In this document: positions 52,396 through 64,000 of the stretch, piece after piece
How positions within the stretch are numbered: position 1 is the stretch's first letter
Layout of the letters: each line of letters starts with the position of its first letter
Source: Syngnathus acus
Lineage: Eukaryota > Chordata > Actinopteri > Syngnathiformes > Syngnathidae
Assembly (NCBI RefSeq): GCF_901709675.1
Contig: NC_051094.1
Span: 16,167,501-16,231,500, forward strand
DNA length: 64,000 nt
Direction of reading: 5' to 3'
The notes under the pieces: model-generated
The model's database searches: none
Told to the model about the DNA's origin: nothing
Seen by the model: the letters and a program-made list of their open reading frames with translations, nothing else
Translations under genes and position numbers: made by a program

Positions 52396-53674
52396 GATAC
52401 ATGTTATTTATTCATTTTTATGTGACCAAAACGTAGTATTTTACAGGGTGTATTGTTGATTCCTAAAAAAATTGGCACCAGATTATCTTGTGTATCAAAG
52501 TTCCATATGCTAGGATTTATCTTTTTTTTTTTTTTAAATATGAACTGGGCTGTCTGTTCATGAACATGAATTACTATGAGTCTTTTGTCATGTTACAAGC
52601 TTTGTCTTGATTACATTTGTGTGTTAGGTTTCAGCAACCGATTACATTTCAATCCATTTTGGTGATCTAGATAATGATAATGATTATTTTTGTATTTTTG
52701 AGTCAATAATGGTACAGTTGAAAGGATTCAACCTCCAAATTCATATTCGCAACACCAGTCTTGTTTTCATTTTCCATCAACACGGAAACACAATTAGCCT
52801 GCTAACTGAGAAAGAAAAATGGACAAACAAATCCCAAATACTGTGAATTGTTTTCTTTTGTATTGCCCGAGTAAAAGCTGTGATTTACTTAATGACATTC
52901 TCGTCACATATATTATTATTTTAGCATTGCTAAAACAACAAATCTATTGGTGAAACAAGACTTTTGCACAGTACTGCATGAGAGAGTGTAAAACCTTAGA
53001 GCTTACAAGCGCAACAACAAAAACTTATTGCCCAGAAGTTTTAAACTTGAATTGTATGCTTTATCCTATATCTCCTAAGCTCTCTATTTTATTCATGTTT
53101 AAAAGTGTCTGTTGGCTTCAAACTTACAGTAGACGTTGCTATTTTATAAAGTTATGTAGTATAATTAATTCACCCACTGACATTGTCCTATCAATCTTGT
53201 AATAAGGTCAAAAGGTTGCAACAATATACTTTTATACACAATACATTTGTGTAAACACAGGATGTCTAGTCTGAACTATAACAGCTATTGTGTCTTAATC
53301 ACTGATGTACAATATGTTTATAAAAGTCATGTCTTTGTGTTAGCTGATATGTTCTTAAGTCCACACACAGCCCAAACTGTTTTCATTGATTGTATTTTCA
53401 GGCACCATCATTATTCTACTTTTGATTTTGAGATAATGTGTTTGTTGTGAGACATTTGAGGAGTCAAATTAATTTCACTTTGTAAAAATGTGGTCAAAGC
53501 CTTTTTTTTTCTATTTTGCTGATCATTAGTTTTAGAGGATTTTATCAGTTGTGTATTGTAAATCATCAGACAAGGCTAAAAACAGCCATGCCATGAATGC
53601 TCTAATAGTTGTATGAACACTGTTCAAAATGGCAAAAATGACCAACTCACAAGTGCAGCTTTATGTCATTGACT

Positions 53675-53702
53675 TTTATTGGTGTGATACTATTACAATA
53701 AA
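53675..53702. terminator. Candidate back-to-back polyadenylation signals
   Basis: TTTATT at 53675-53680 is AATAAA on the minus strand, and AATAAA is at 53697-53702 on the plus strand. Each has a T/G-rich stretch beyond it on its own strand. Either could end one of the two convergent genes. This is motif evidence only. Confidence 0.35.
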
Positions 53703-55729
53703 ATTGAAACAAAACAAAATGCTTTGGTTGGTCATTGTCTCTTTTGGAAGGAAAACACTAACATAGAACAGACTGTCAACCTACACAGGAAAACAAGAGT
53801 TGAAGGACAAAAACAAAAGCAATATCAAGAGAATTTGTTTTCACATCAGTAGCAAATAGCCCTGAAAAAAGGCTGAGAACTTTAGTTAAATGAATTGTAA
53901 TTTTGTCACTTCACAACATAAATATACACCATGTACACCATGATAACAATCAACTGCCTCAATAAAATCAAGGTGCGCTTTGTGTTTGTCTTTTTGTGTC
54001 TGTGGGTGACATTCACATTAAGGCAGACTTCACGATTGTCTATAATGATACTGTATTTCAGACTTCTATTAGTTCAAGGAGATTTTTCAAATGTCTACAG
54101 TGAACGTGATATTACACTTTTTCATCTTTGTCTTTTTCCCAATTACTGAAAAAGTCATATATTGTTGTCTTTGAATGTGCTCTTATGTGTGCCCAGAGCA
54201 TAAGTCACCTTTGTTTTTTTACGTACGAGTCTAGCTTACCTTTCAACACAGTAAGTTTCACAGGTACCACACTGATCTATACCAAGAACAGACACTGTTC
54301 TCTTAGACCCATTACTCAGATTTTCAGTACGATCCAAATTGTCGTTAGACTGACATTAAACTGCTCAGTACGTAAGCTGTTATATTGGAAAATATTGCAG
54401 CAGACAAATATATAATAAGACAATAAATATTTAGGCAACAGGACATCGGCAGTGTCTAAAACCAACAACCAAATAATGTGAGTTACAGTTTGACATTATT
54501 TTATAAAGGTGAAAATGTTCAATTTCGATGATAGTCTGGTTCTGTGTAAATACCGGCACTAGTACATAACAGATAGAGACAAAGACATTCGTATTAAAAC
54601 CTTTCTGAATGAAAAATTAAAGCATACCCATCAGCTGCATTTATGCTGGAATTTCCAAATGTCTTCCTTTAACGAGCTTGATGCTGATACAGACACAGAA
54701 AAATATAGTTATGTGACGTCACATTGCTGACTTGTCGTGTTTTCATGTCACTACACTATCAAGTGTGGGCACAACCAAAATCCCATGGCACTGTACATTA
54801 AATGAATCACGATTCACTTTCCATAAGAACTAATTGGCACTTGAGTCTTAATGATGTTTATTTTGCTTTTGGCACACTGTAGAACAGTATGCAAAATTCA
54901 TTTGAAAATCTAAATTAAAACATTGACATTTTGTAACCTGTTTATATTCTCGCAATGTTGTCTTATTGAACAATAGGAATGTAAGAAAAAAAGCCCAGTT
55001 TTTATTTATTTTACTGGCTGTATCCTACTTTTCTTTCATTTGATGAACAGCTCTTTCTTGTGGTATCTATATAGTAATATTCTATTACTATATATCTATA
55101 TCTAAATAGAGTGGAATCAAACTATATTAATTACACAGTGTGACCAAATGTAACTGCACATTCTATGGAGAATGTCCTCATTTATTTTCTTGATTATTTA
55201 AAAAAAGGATACGCCAACATTCCGTTTCTTAAAAAGAGGTTATAAAATCTGTCATAAAAAGTGCAGCGTTAATCACCAGCCCATCATTCATAAGATGGTT
55301 CCAGGCTAATGGTGCCATCCTATGTGACAGTCAGCACATAGTACAAGTTAACCAATAGAATAGTGCTTTCAGCATCTGACAACTTGAACATTGTCATTAC
55401 AATATTGACTGTGCTTAGTTGTAAGCGGGTGGGTACATTCTGTTGGTAACCTTTCATTCATTGGAGTTGGGGAAATGGATAATGTTCATTGCCACGAGAT
55501 TTGATGTCATTCGAAAATTGTCACATAAAGATACAAATATTTATGTTAAATGCTCAAAACAATCTGGAACGCAGATGGGGCTCTATGAAACCTGCAAGAA
55601 TCTCTCTGGCTATAAAAATGCTCACAAAGGTAAGCTGGCATGTAAGTCCACTTTCATTGCTGATTTGTTGATCCCATACATAGTCTCACCAAAACACACA
55701 ACACGGTGAAAACAAGTCGTCTGCATTCC

Positions 55730-55983
55730 TCACACACATGCTCGCTTAGCATGGAGCATCTCAATCAGCAGGTTGTTGCAGGGCACCTCGCCACTCAGAT
55801 GCATGTAGCACAAATAATCCTCAGCCTGTGTGCTGAGGGAGCGTAGCTCTGGCAGTCGCACCACCAGCTGGCCGAACTTCTCCTGAAATTGAGGGTAAGT
55901 GGTCATGGTGTACTCCAGCAGAGCTTCGTTCACCTGCTCCTGGACACCCTCCACAAATGCCTGGTTCTCCAACAGCTTCACAT
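55730..55983 (-). CDS. nr5a1: nr5a1 terminal coding exon with AF-2 helix and stop
   Basis: The exon is 254 bp, phase 1 to stop, with 83 residues after the split Asn codon. It contains [55 protein letters not shown] and the activation helix LLIEML, ending HAKRACV. The acceptor is GTGCAG on the minus strand. Length and end match the family. Confidence 0.94.
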
Positions 55984-58900
55984 CTGCACACAGGAGCGTA
56001 AGGTAAGTCTAAATGAACATAATTGTGTGACATTTGTGTGGTGCCTTATGTGGTAGACATGACATAAATGGTGAGTGCCCAGCATGTTTAAATAGAGAAA
56101 TGTGTTTGAAATTCAGTACAAGAAAACATCCAACAGACGTAGCAGTTGAAAATTGCCAGCTCAAGGCAGACATTCTTGGTAGTGAAGGCAATGCTCTCAA
56201 TATATGGCCTGTTACAACCTTGAAATATTGTGACATCACCAAAAGCTATGTAGGCATGGTTCGAATCACACATTTTCAGTTTCAGTTATTTTTTCACCTT
56301 TTGGAATAGCCAGCTCACATGGTTTCTCTGAAAAGAGAACTTAATCAAACAATGTTGAGCAACTAAAACATGTTTTTCTTTTTAGAGATTCCTGGAAATT
56401 ATTTTACTAGTGAATGGGACATCTCAATAAAGTGTGCTTTTTTTTTTACACTAAAAACACTATTTTTCTTTAAAGACCTTTTACATTTGGGAAAATGAAC
56501 AATCATAGAAAAACTTACAAATGATCTTGGGAATTACTGATGCTGTTTTAGCAGCTGTGACAGATTTTGCATTGTGTGCTATACATATCCAGTCTGTACC
56601 AATCTATACATCCTCATCTGGGTTGCATCACAGGGCAGCAGGGTAAGCAAGCTTGGCCGGATTTTTGTTCATCCATCTTTTCTGGGTGAATCCAGAGATG
56701 TTTTCAGGCTAGTCTGAAGGTCTCTTTGGTGTGTGCTGAGTGAGCCCCTTGGCATCCTAACAGTGGGACATGCCTGCAACACATCACCAGGTATCCAGGA
56801 AGCATCCGAACCTGATGCCTGAGCCACCTCATCTCATCTGGCTCCCTTCAATGTAGAGGAGCAATGGCTTCTCTGAGATTTGGATTCCAAACAGACCCTT
56901 CTCATTAGAGCCTCCGAATAGACCATGCAAGGGAAACTGATGAATGTGATTTCCCTGTTGTTGGAACTCGGGGCGGACCTCGTCCATCACCAGCCCCTCA
57001 GAGTCTTCAAATTCTGTGTCCTCATAGGAAGGCATATGAGTTGAAATTGAGGAGATTTTCCATCTCCAGATATTTCCTTGAAATCATGCAAAAATCCCTC
57101 TCCATAGATTTGGTGAGCTCCTCCAACAACTGGGTTTTTGCCTCAACAACCACCGAAGCTGTGTTCTGCTTAGCCTTGCTTCTAGAGTCAAACATTCCAA
57201 GAAGACCTTTAGTGAGTCCCGTCCAGGGTCTATCCTCAAGTTGGCTGGAAAAGGTTCCAGAACACTCGCAACCCCAGTAAGGAAAAGAGGTGTCCAGGAT
57301 GGATGGATGGATGGATGGATGGATGGATGGATGGATGGAACAATGTATGAAATCCAGGTTTAATATATTACAAACAGTGTAGTGACCCATACTGTGTGAA
57401 GAGTTTTTAAATTGTCTTGCTACAGACAGATGCAAAATAATTTACATCATTCAATAGCATTTTTATGTTTGTTTGTGTGCGAGTGTGTGTGTGCGTGCGT
57501 GCGTGTGTGCGTGTGTGCGTGCATGGTAAAATAGCAAAGTCCTCCAGTGGACTGGCATTCAGCATCAGCTGAGCCCATCCTGTAGAATCCATTCACACAG
57601 TAATTAAATGTTTTGAATCAATGTTATGAATCATCCTTTCAAACTGCTTGGGGGCAATTACATTACCCCTGTCAAACCTGACTCTAAGGATGAGGAAAAG
57701 GAGTGTGTCCAAAGAAGTGCCGGTAAAGAGCAAATATTTTCTACCTATGACATTTTCTCCCTATTCAAAAGCTCTTTTGTTACCATCTTGCTTGCGCTAA
57801 ACAGCAAACACTTCTGGGAATCTGGGCAAACCACATCTATGCTCTTTCCATCTGCACAAGCCTCTACATCAATGTCAGCCCTTGCATCGAATGATAGACC
57901 CATTACTCCCCTTTAGAATGCCATTAGTGGACAATAGAGGAGGTTGCTTTTGTGAACAATTGCCTTTTGCAAGACTAGGTTTTTAATTAAGTGAATTTGT
58001 TCGCATTAAAAGGCCAGTAGTGAAAGCCGTATGTAACGTACATGGGAAGTGTGGCAATATTTCAAAAAATATAAATGTTATATTTTAAAGCCTACCAAAT
58101 AGCAGAATCCATGAGATAAAAATGAATGCTTTGACTTTTAATAGGCTGTACAATATATTTTGAAAACACATATACCATAAATAAATAAACAGGCTTGAGG
58201 AGTAACGGAATACATGGACCAGCGTTACGTATTCAGAATACAAAAAAAAAGTAACTATTCTGTTAGTTAGGAGATTAAACAAAGGCTATGAGTTCTATTG
58301 TCGTCAAAACTAGGTACATTTATCAAAAACTGGAATTATGTCTGATTCCATTTTTGACAAGGACAGAGTGACACCATTGTTTATTTGTCGATAAATTGTC
58401 ACAATGGGGAATTCAAATGGCCGCATGGTGTTTCTGAGTACGGTAGGCGGGATAAAACTACGGTATTTTGTGGTGACGCCACATATTGTCATCAGCGAGT
58501 GTTTGCGTACTTGTGTGCGTGGGCACGTGCGTTCAATGTGACTGAGGGGAGTACAGGCCTCTTTATATGTCATTATGTCAGTGTCAGAGGGCCTAAACCT
58601 GCACAAAAACTTGTGAAACATTCCACACACATCAGGGGTGGTAAAATCACCAATTATGTATTACTTTAGTGTGTTATTTTTTTTATATGGCTCACTAGCG
58701 CCCTCCACAAGATTTTAACGTAACAGCCTCGATTGTACGATTCACCTAGAGCTATAAAAATTTGATGGTATGTGTAACAGACCACGACCTACAAAAGCGT
58801 CTCTTGGAGCCATTTGCTAAACCTGACAGGAAGTTCAACATTTTGAAATTTCTTTCAAATAGCCCTCATTTTTGGCCTTTTATAGAGGTTACATATTAAA

Positions 58901-61900
58901 GAAGTTCTCCTAGAGGTTTAATCAGTTTGTCTTGAAACTGTGGGTGCATCAACTGACGATGCTCGTGATGGAAATCCAACCGAAGCTTCTTATCAGCTAC
59001 CCACTGGTGTATGAATGTGTGTGTGAATGGTGCTGTAGATAAAGAGTGCCAAATAAAAAATGATCCTAGCTACCCGTAAATTGGTAATACAGCAGTCATA
59101 AAGATCAAACAGCCCGACTTATTATTATAAACGGCTTTAAATTGGTCACAAAAATTCATCGAATCACTAGTGCTGGTCATTTAGCTTTGTACGGTCCATT
59201 TAAAGTACTTGAAAATGTATTTGTGACTAAAAATTGGCGTACATAACCAAACCGCGTTAGACAGAAAGTCACATAGGATCGAAGCGAGTAAAATCGAGAT
59301 TTAGGTGTAAGTTCAGTCCATTTAACATTTGTTTAACCCTGTTGCCACAGCAACACGCTGTTTTCTACACAAAAATACTAATACATAAATTAAAGTTGAC
59401 AATTCTTAACAATTGTGACAACATAGAAGACAAGAAAAAAACATCACTCTTAAAAAAAAAAAAATCATTACTTTAAATGTATTGCCCCTCTAAAAAAATG
59501 TTTTAGGTACGCCATCTACAACCTTTAATCAAAACGGCCCCTGTTGAGTGTTTTACAAAGTTCTACCCAAAACTGGAAGCATCCAGATACATAACATCTC
59601 TACAAAGACCTGCAAAAAGTCTATAGAGATCTACTCCCCAACAATAGCGGTAGCAGTTTGCATTATTTTATTACAATGTTTTTCCTTATTCAGATTTGTT
59701 TCAAGACTACAGTTACAGTTAGATTTCACTTTGATGGTTAATGCAGTTTTTGCAATTTTGTTGTTTTATCACAGTAGATTGGTTTATTTACATTTCAAAA
59801 ACCAGAAGCCATTCATTTACAAATGTGATTGCACTTTAGTTTACATATTTAAATGTTCAGATATTAAGAAGTGATAGATAGTTTTTGCATGATTTGAATG
59901 AGACAAAATAACGTGCTTTTTCTCTCGAATATATTGTTATAATCATTTGTTTCAGATGTACTGTAATTATTTTCTGTATAAAAATTCAATTTGGTGTTCA
60001 AAAAGTCTTTTTTCAAACTTGAGTCAAAAAGTATTTTTTCAAACTTTAGTCTTGAAAAACAGGGGGTCGTCTTATAATCAGCGTCGTCTTATATTCGGGC
60101 CAATACGGTATTATTATCATTATTATTGTTAATATTATTATTACTACAAAAATGCTAATCATTCACTTAAATGTACAGAAATTTAGTTTGGGGCCACAGT
60201 TTTATATTTCAAAAAAAGTTGTAATGGCAGTATCATTATATAGACATTGTTATATGGACTCACTGGGGTTGAATAGGAGCAGGAATTTCAGACAGGCAAT
60301 CTCCCTACGGTCCACCTGCAGGAGCCTCAACCTTACAGCAAGGTCCTGTCCTCTTTGGACCAAACTTGACAGAGTTGCCTCACCTTGAGACAGAAGAGAA
60401 GCCAGCTCGATCTGCAAAACAAAAGTTACTGATTAAGTACTCATATATAAAAGTGGGTGTATAAAATGTGTACGTTTAAATTCAACATTCAGTTTTATGA
60501 TTGTATGTATAGATCAGCCTTGATTGTACGCGGACTTTGGGGTTCAGTCAAGTCAAGTCAAGTTTATTTGTATAGCCCTAAATCACAAGCAGTCTCTTCG
60601 AGACCAAGTAAAAACACTTAAAGGCTGGAAGGTTGACTGTTGATGTGATTAACCTGTAGGGGATATGAACATTTATTTAATCACCTCCAAGAAGTGCCTG
60701 TTGTATCCAGGCAGTTGATTTTGACTCTTTCCCACCAGACTATTAAGAGTCACATTATTTGACTTCCATACATGAGGTGAAGTGCTATTTTAGGGGGGGT
60801 TGAAATAAGTGAAAAATGATGACTACATTCTTGATTTATTATAACATGATGCCATTATGAAAACATTACGTGGAATTAAATAAATGTGTTCCACCAGAAG
60901 CTTGTTTGGCCCACTACTTTGCATGGTAGCTTGCACGATACACAATCTTATTAACCTGTCACTGCCAAATTAATATTTCATAATATTGGACTATTATTCA
61001 CTAGGTACAGAATTTAAGGTTTTCCCAGCTTCTGAATATGTGGTGGGTCAACCTGCCCCACAGATCCACTCACCCTCAAAGAATGCTGTATATGAGACTG
61101 TTGGGAATCATGATATACACTGTACATGTATGAAAACGGTCAGACCGAGGAAAGTGGAGAACTTCAGAAAGACTAAGCTATTTTTTATAATGTGCTGGTG
61201 GGAAGCTGTGTGGGGGAGTTGTTACCTCTTGGCCAGTAACCAGCAGGATACTGTCTCCCTTTCCATGTTGCACTTGTCTAAAAATGTGATCCAGGACCAA
61301 AAGTTCAGACCAGCAGTTGTGCAGCAGCTTCATTTGGTCCCCCACCTTCAGGAAACATGAGACAGAGAGAAGTGAGACAAAGACAAGACAAGAAAAAAAT
61401 ATAAAAGGCAAAAATTAGTCCAGTTCGTTTTGAGGAGTTGGACATGATTTTTTTTTCAAAAACATGTATAGACAGCTGCAAAAAAGATTACACGGTACTC
61501 TTCCTTTGTGGTTTGATACCATTTTTCATTTTTAAAATAATCAAAATTATGAACTTTGTTTTTATGTATTTTCATTTTTAAAATAATCTAAATTATAAAC
61601 TTTATTTTTAAGTATTGCTGTTCAATTGCAGTTTGTGTCTTTTAGTGAGTCTAATACATCACATATAATATATGTGCCAGATGAAATATTCGGTACTAAT
61701 GCATTAATTAACATTACAACTATTAATTACCATTATAACTACAACTAACATGGTAGTTATTCTAAAATCAAATAATTCCATCAAAGAGAGACCACAAACA
61801 ACCTATAGCCTGTCCTGCGTCAGAACTGTTATAATTGAAATACATAGTGTCACAGTATCATAGTAAAGTGTGGCCTATATAATGTAATTTTGCACCCTGT

Positions 61901-64000
61901 TTGTGTCAGTTTGATTTATAAAAAAATATATAAGCCTTAGTGATTATGGTGTTGTAAAATACATCCCGTAAATTTGCTTCTAATTTTCAAAGAACACCAC
62001 TGTCACTCCAGTACTAAATCACATGTGAACAAAATGATAGAATGGAAGATGAGTTGTCCATAAAAACAAGCTGAGAAGATTAACGCTTCGAAGTGGTTAA
62101 GTGTGTCCAGTGTCGTATTGACATATTTGTCTTCAAACTACTAATATCTTTTCCCAGCCCTGTAGGCGATGTGTGTGTGTGTGTGTGTGTGTGTCTGTGT
62201 GTGTATATGCGTGTGTTATTGTCTGTAAAGTGAAGGACAGAGCAGTCAGTAATTTCACAGTCGCAGCTTTCAATAGGTTTAGACGCACATTCATCTGACA
62301 TGGAGCTGACAGAATTACTGTCTATCTAAATCAAACAATATATTAGTGGCAGAGGAGAGGGTCCAATCTAAGCCACACACCCATCTGGAAGAGTGCTGCT
62401 GTGGGGTCTGGACTTAAAGTGATAAAGGAAGGGGTTAAGGAAGTAAAAGGTCTCGGTGACCTCCTGCGCTTCCTCTACAAGAGGAGTTAGACTCTCAGCT
62501 GGAGCCCAAAAAAAAAAAAAATCTTCCAAACATGCAGAATATAGAGCAAGTACTTGAATTGAGAGATTCATTTATGTTGCATTTAAAGTGTTTATCTACC
62601 TATTGAGTGTCACATTCAACCACTGTGTTGATTTTCTTGAGCAGCAAAAGTAGAAATGATGGAAATAATTGTCAAACCAAAGCTTTAAGCGTCTATTGGG
62701 TTTCCTGTCATGGATGCCACTAATGTCTGAAAACAATGTAGTGATAAAAAAGTTCTCCTCTATCAATCCTTCCGTGTACATTATTAACTATGTTTCACTC
62801 TGTGGCTATTTCATTAAGATAACACCTGAAATTCACATTGTTGCAATGAGGGATGTGGCGATTACATTCATTTTGAGCAGGGTCTGGTTCGGGTTACTTG
62901 AGTTTGCGTGTACTGTAGGTCGAGCCACATCCGATACATCGTCAAATGTAATCAGGGCGGCCAAAGTTTATCATTTGCACTTGTTTGACTTGCATTTGCA
63001 GGTGTATTTTATTCAAATGTGTCACATTTGCAAAGCAGCTCTGACAATGCTGCTCAGCTACAGCTGTTTGGCCACACCAGTATGGCCAATATTACTACTC
63101 CTGCAGTCTCTGCGGCTTTGCAGACTCTGTTTAGCTGTAGTATCTTTTGGCTTGCCCAACTTGTAAACAAATTGTTTCCACAGCTCAGTCTGTACCGCTT
63201 TCCCTTAACAAACTGTGACCAAGAGCAAAGTTTGTGGCTATTTCAAGCTTTGGGGACTGTTGTATGAAGTTAGCTGTATTAAAAACAAAAAAAGGATAAA
63301 TAAATGGAGCCCAAGGTCAAGTTGGTGAAAATTAAGTGATTTGCCTTTAGTTTCAATCTCCTGGTCAGATCAGGACAATTGTAGTTACAATTACTCTATA
63401 TGTATGTGTACTCCTAGTATTATGTTTCATCACACAAAACTAGATCAGATGGCTATATGGCGATATGAGATCACACGAAAGTACTAGATGATCAAAGTCC
63501 AAATGAAATCTTTTTTGCATTACTCGTCACCTCATTCAAAATTACACCATCAAGTCTTTATTAAGTTTGCAAATGACATGAGTGTCTGACTTTGGCGTTA
63601 AAAGACAAGATAAAAAAATATAGTTAGGTTTAGCATTCATTTTACTCTGAATGGGGAAAGATTTGGGGCCTCAATATACATTTTCACCAGTACAATGATA
63701 GATATTTTTCATATGTATTTAATGTTGTTAACGTTAATGTTGTTCTGCAACCCTTTGGGAATACTGGCTACAGTACAGCCCATGACGTATTTGATACACT
63801 GAAAAATGGGACACAGCAAGTGTTTGAATTTACTACGTTAAAATTGGAGTATATGCAACATAATCATTTCACGTTCCTTTTGTAAACATGAAGTTAACCG
63901 GTTTCTTGAAAAATAAAACCTATATTTTTATTATGTTAATTTCAAAAACTGTAATTGACTTTGGGTAGCGCACTGGCTAGCACGTCCGCCTCCCAGTTAG
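55730..64000 (-). CDS. nr5a1: NR5A nuclear receptor (SF-1/NR5A1), 3' part, runs off the right edge
   Basis: NR5A proteins are monomeric orphan nuclear receptors that bind extended AGGTCA half-sites and, as SF-1, control steroidogenesis and gonad and adrenal development. Three exons at 61226-61345, 60264-60411 and 55730-55983 join in frame into 173 residues of ligand-binding domain. They run from [17 protein letters not shown] through [18 protein letters not shown] to LSTQAEDYL and the AF-2 helix NNLLIEML, with stop TGA following. The DNA-binding domain, hinge and first ligand-domain exon must lie beyond 64000. Family membership is clear. NR5A1 rather than NR5A2 is inferred from ADGRD2 lying tail to tail with it, as in human. 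Teleosts have extra NR5A copies, so the exact paralogue is open. Confidence 0.88.
56600..57290 (-). mobile_element. LINE fragment, minus orientation
   Basis: On the minus strand a frame contains [20 protein letters not shown] followed by [18 protein letters not shown]. This resembles the linker between endonuclease and reverse transcriptase in fish non-LTR elements (the usual form is W-E-E-F-G-E-x-M-E-x-D-F). Frames are broken and the reverse transcriptase is not seen. Confidence 0.5.
57297..57338. repeat. (GGAT)n microsatellite
   Basis: About ten GGAT units. Confidence 0.95.
57477..57522. repeat. (GT)n microsatellite
   Basis: Imperfect GT/GC alternation. Confidence 0.85.
60264..60411 (-). 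CDS. nr5a1: nr5a1 ligand-binding-domain exon (helices 7-9)
   Basis: The exon is 148 bp, phase 0 to 1, between TTTGCAG and GTGAGT on the minus strand. It encodes [20 protein letters not shown], then [20 protein letters not shown] and FNP. The 'DRxExxCLKF' stretch is the conserved helix 8 of NR5A receptors. Confidence 0.92.
60412..61225 (-). other. nr5a1 intron
   Basis: It includes a short copy of the TCAAGTCAAGTTTATTTGTA repeat at 60547-60596. Otherwise unassigned. Confidence 0.6.
61226..61345 (-). CDS. nr5a1: nr5a1 ligand-binding-domain exon (helices 4-6)
   Basis: The exon is 120 bp, 40 codons, phase 0-0, between a TGAAG acceptor and a GTAACA donor on the minus strand. [20 protein letters not shown] is the nuclear-receptor LBD signature, and RQVQHGK and LLVTGQE match the NR5A family. 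Confidence 0.93.
62168..62213. repeat. (GT)n microsatellite
   Basis: About 20 GT units with one interruption. Confidence 0.92.
63967..64000 (+). mobile_element. Head of a SINE cut by the window edge
   Basis: GCGCACTGGCTAGCACGTCC matches the tRNA-like head of the SINE family at 16347. The rest lies outside. Confidence 0.8.

Larger units (their letters stand above)
48442..55729. other. Convergent interval between adgrd2 and nr5a1 (3' UTRs and intergenic)
   Basis: No further coding gene was recognised. It should hold both 3' UTRs. Tc1-like remnants (about 48560-48720 and 51880-52060), a LINE fragment (about 48895-49800) and a TA/TG microsatellite (52132-52395) are listed separately. 52900-55700 is AT-rich, apparently repeat-poor, with several AATAAA hexamers on both strands. 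Confidence 0.55.
55984..60263 (-). other. nr5a1 penultimate-to-last intron
   Basis: A 4.3-kb intron. It contains a LINE fragment (about 56600-57290), (GGAT)n at 57297-57338, (GT)n at 57477-57522, and the end of a pogo-like repeat at 60060-60110 (GGGTCGTCTTATAATCAGCG, AATACGGTA). No exon was seen. Confidence 0.65.
61346..64000 (-). other. nr5a1 intron, continuing beyond the window
   Basis: No exon upstream of the helix 4-6 exon was recognised on the minus strand. It contains (GT)n at 62168-62213 and the edge of a SINE at 63967-64000. Frames of up to 165 codons on the plus strand resemble no known family. Confidence 0.55.

Noticed and set aside
52048-52459. Several frames of 70-115 codons
   Set aside because: Translation of a TA/TG microsatellite (Thr/His or Tyr/Val/Cys repeats).
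62669-63166. 165-codon plus-strand frame
   Set aside because: No domain or splice context; it lies in an nr5a1 intron on the opposite strand.
1-64000. CRISPR arrays, operons, prophage or other bacterial systems
   Set aside because: The window is vertebrate nuclear DNA. All regular repeats seen are microsatellites or transposon-borne.

Overview
The window is vertebrate, almost certainly teleost fish, nuclear DNA. It holds split genes with GT-AG introns, about 40% GC, dense tRNA-derived SINEs, pogo-, hAT- and Tc1-like DNA elements, and (GGAT)n, (CA)n and (TTA)n microsatellites. I cannot name the species. No bacterial, viral or organellar genes are seen.

Two protein genes are present, tail to tail. 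The first (+ strand, 8001 to about 48441) is an adhesion G-protein-coupled receptor of the ADGRD group, best matched to ADGRD2 (GPR144). I could chain 24 coding exons with consistent splice phases, giving about 1,062 residues. The order is signal peptide, first half of a C-type-lectin-like fold, pentraxin/LamG domain, second half of the lectin-like fold, GAIN region, GPS with tethered agonist, seven transmembrane helices and a Ser/Pro-rich tail. The second gene (- strand, from beyond 64000 down to 55730) is the 3' end of an NR5A nuclear receptor. Three ligand-binding-domain exons with the AF-2 helix and stop codon are visible. The pair repeats the ADGRD2/NR5A1 neighbourhood known from human 9q33, which supports calling it nr5a1 (SF-1).

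Layout: 1-8000 is intergenic and repeat-bearing. 8001-9301 holds four closely packed exons for the signal peptide, half-lectin and pentraxin parts. 9302-21301 holds three exons among large introns. 21302-24429 is a dense cluster for GAIN, GPS and TM1-TM2. 24430-30915 holds the TM3-TM6 exons. 30916-46699 is a single 15.8-kb intron packed with transposons, including a hAT element carrying a pogo-like element and a second pogo-like copy in inverted orientation. 46700-48441 holds the end of TM7 and the cytoplasmic tail. 48442-55729 is the convergent intergenic/3' UTR interval. 55730-64000 is nr5a1.

The most interesting observation is that the pentraxin exon of ADGRD2 appears to sit inside a C-type-lectin-like domain, in the position of its long loop. 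Exon 4 is a symmetric phase 1-1 exon, so skipping it would restore a lectin-like domain of about 112 residues in frame. I know of no description of this arrangement, but I cannot search.
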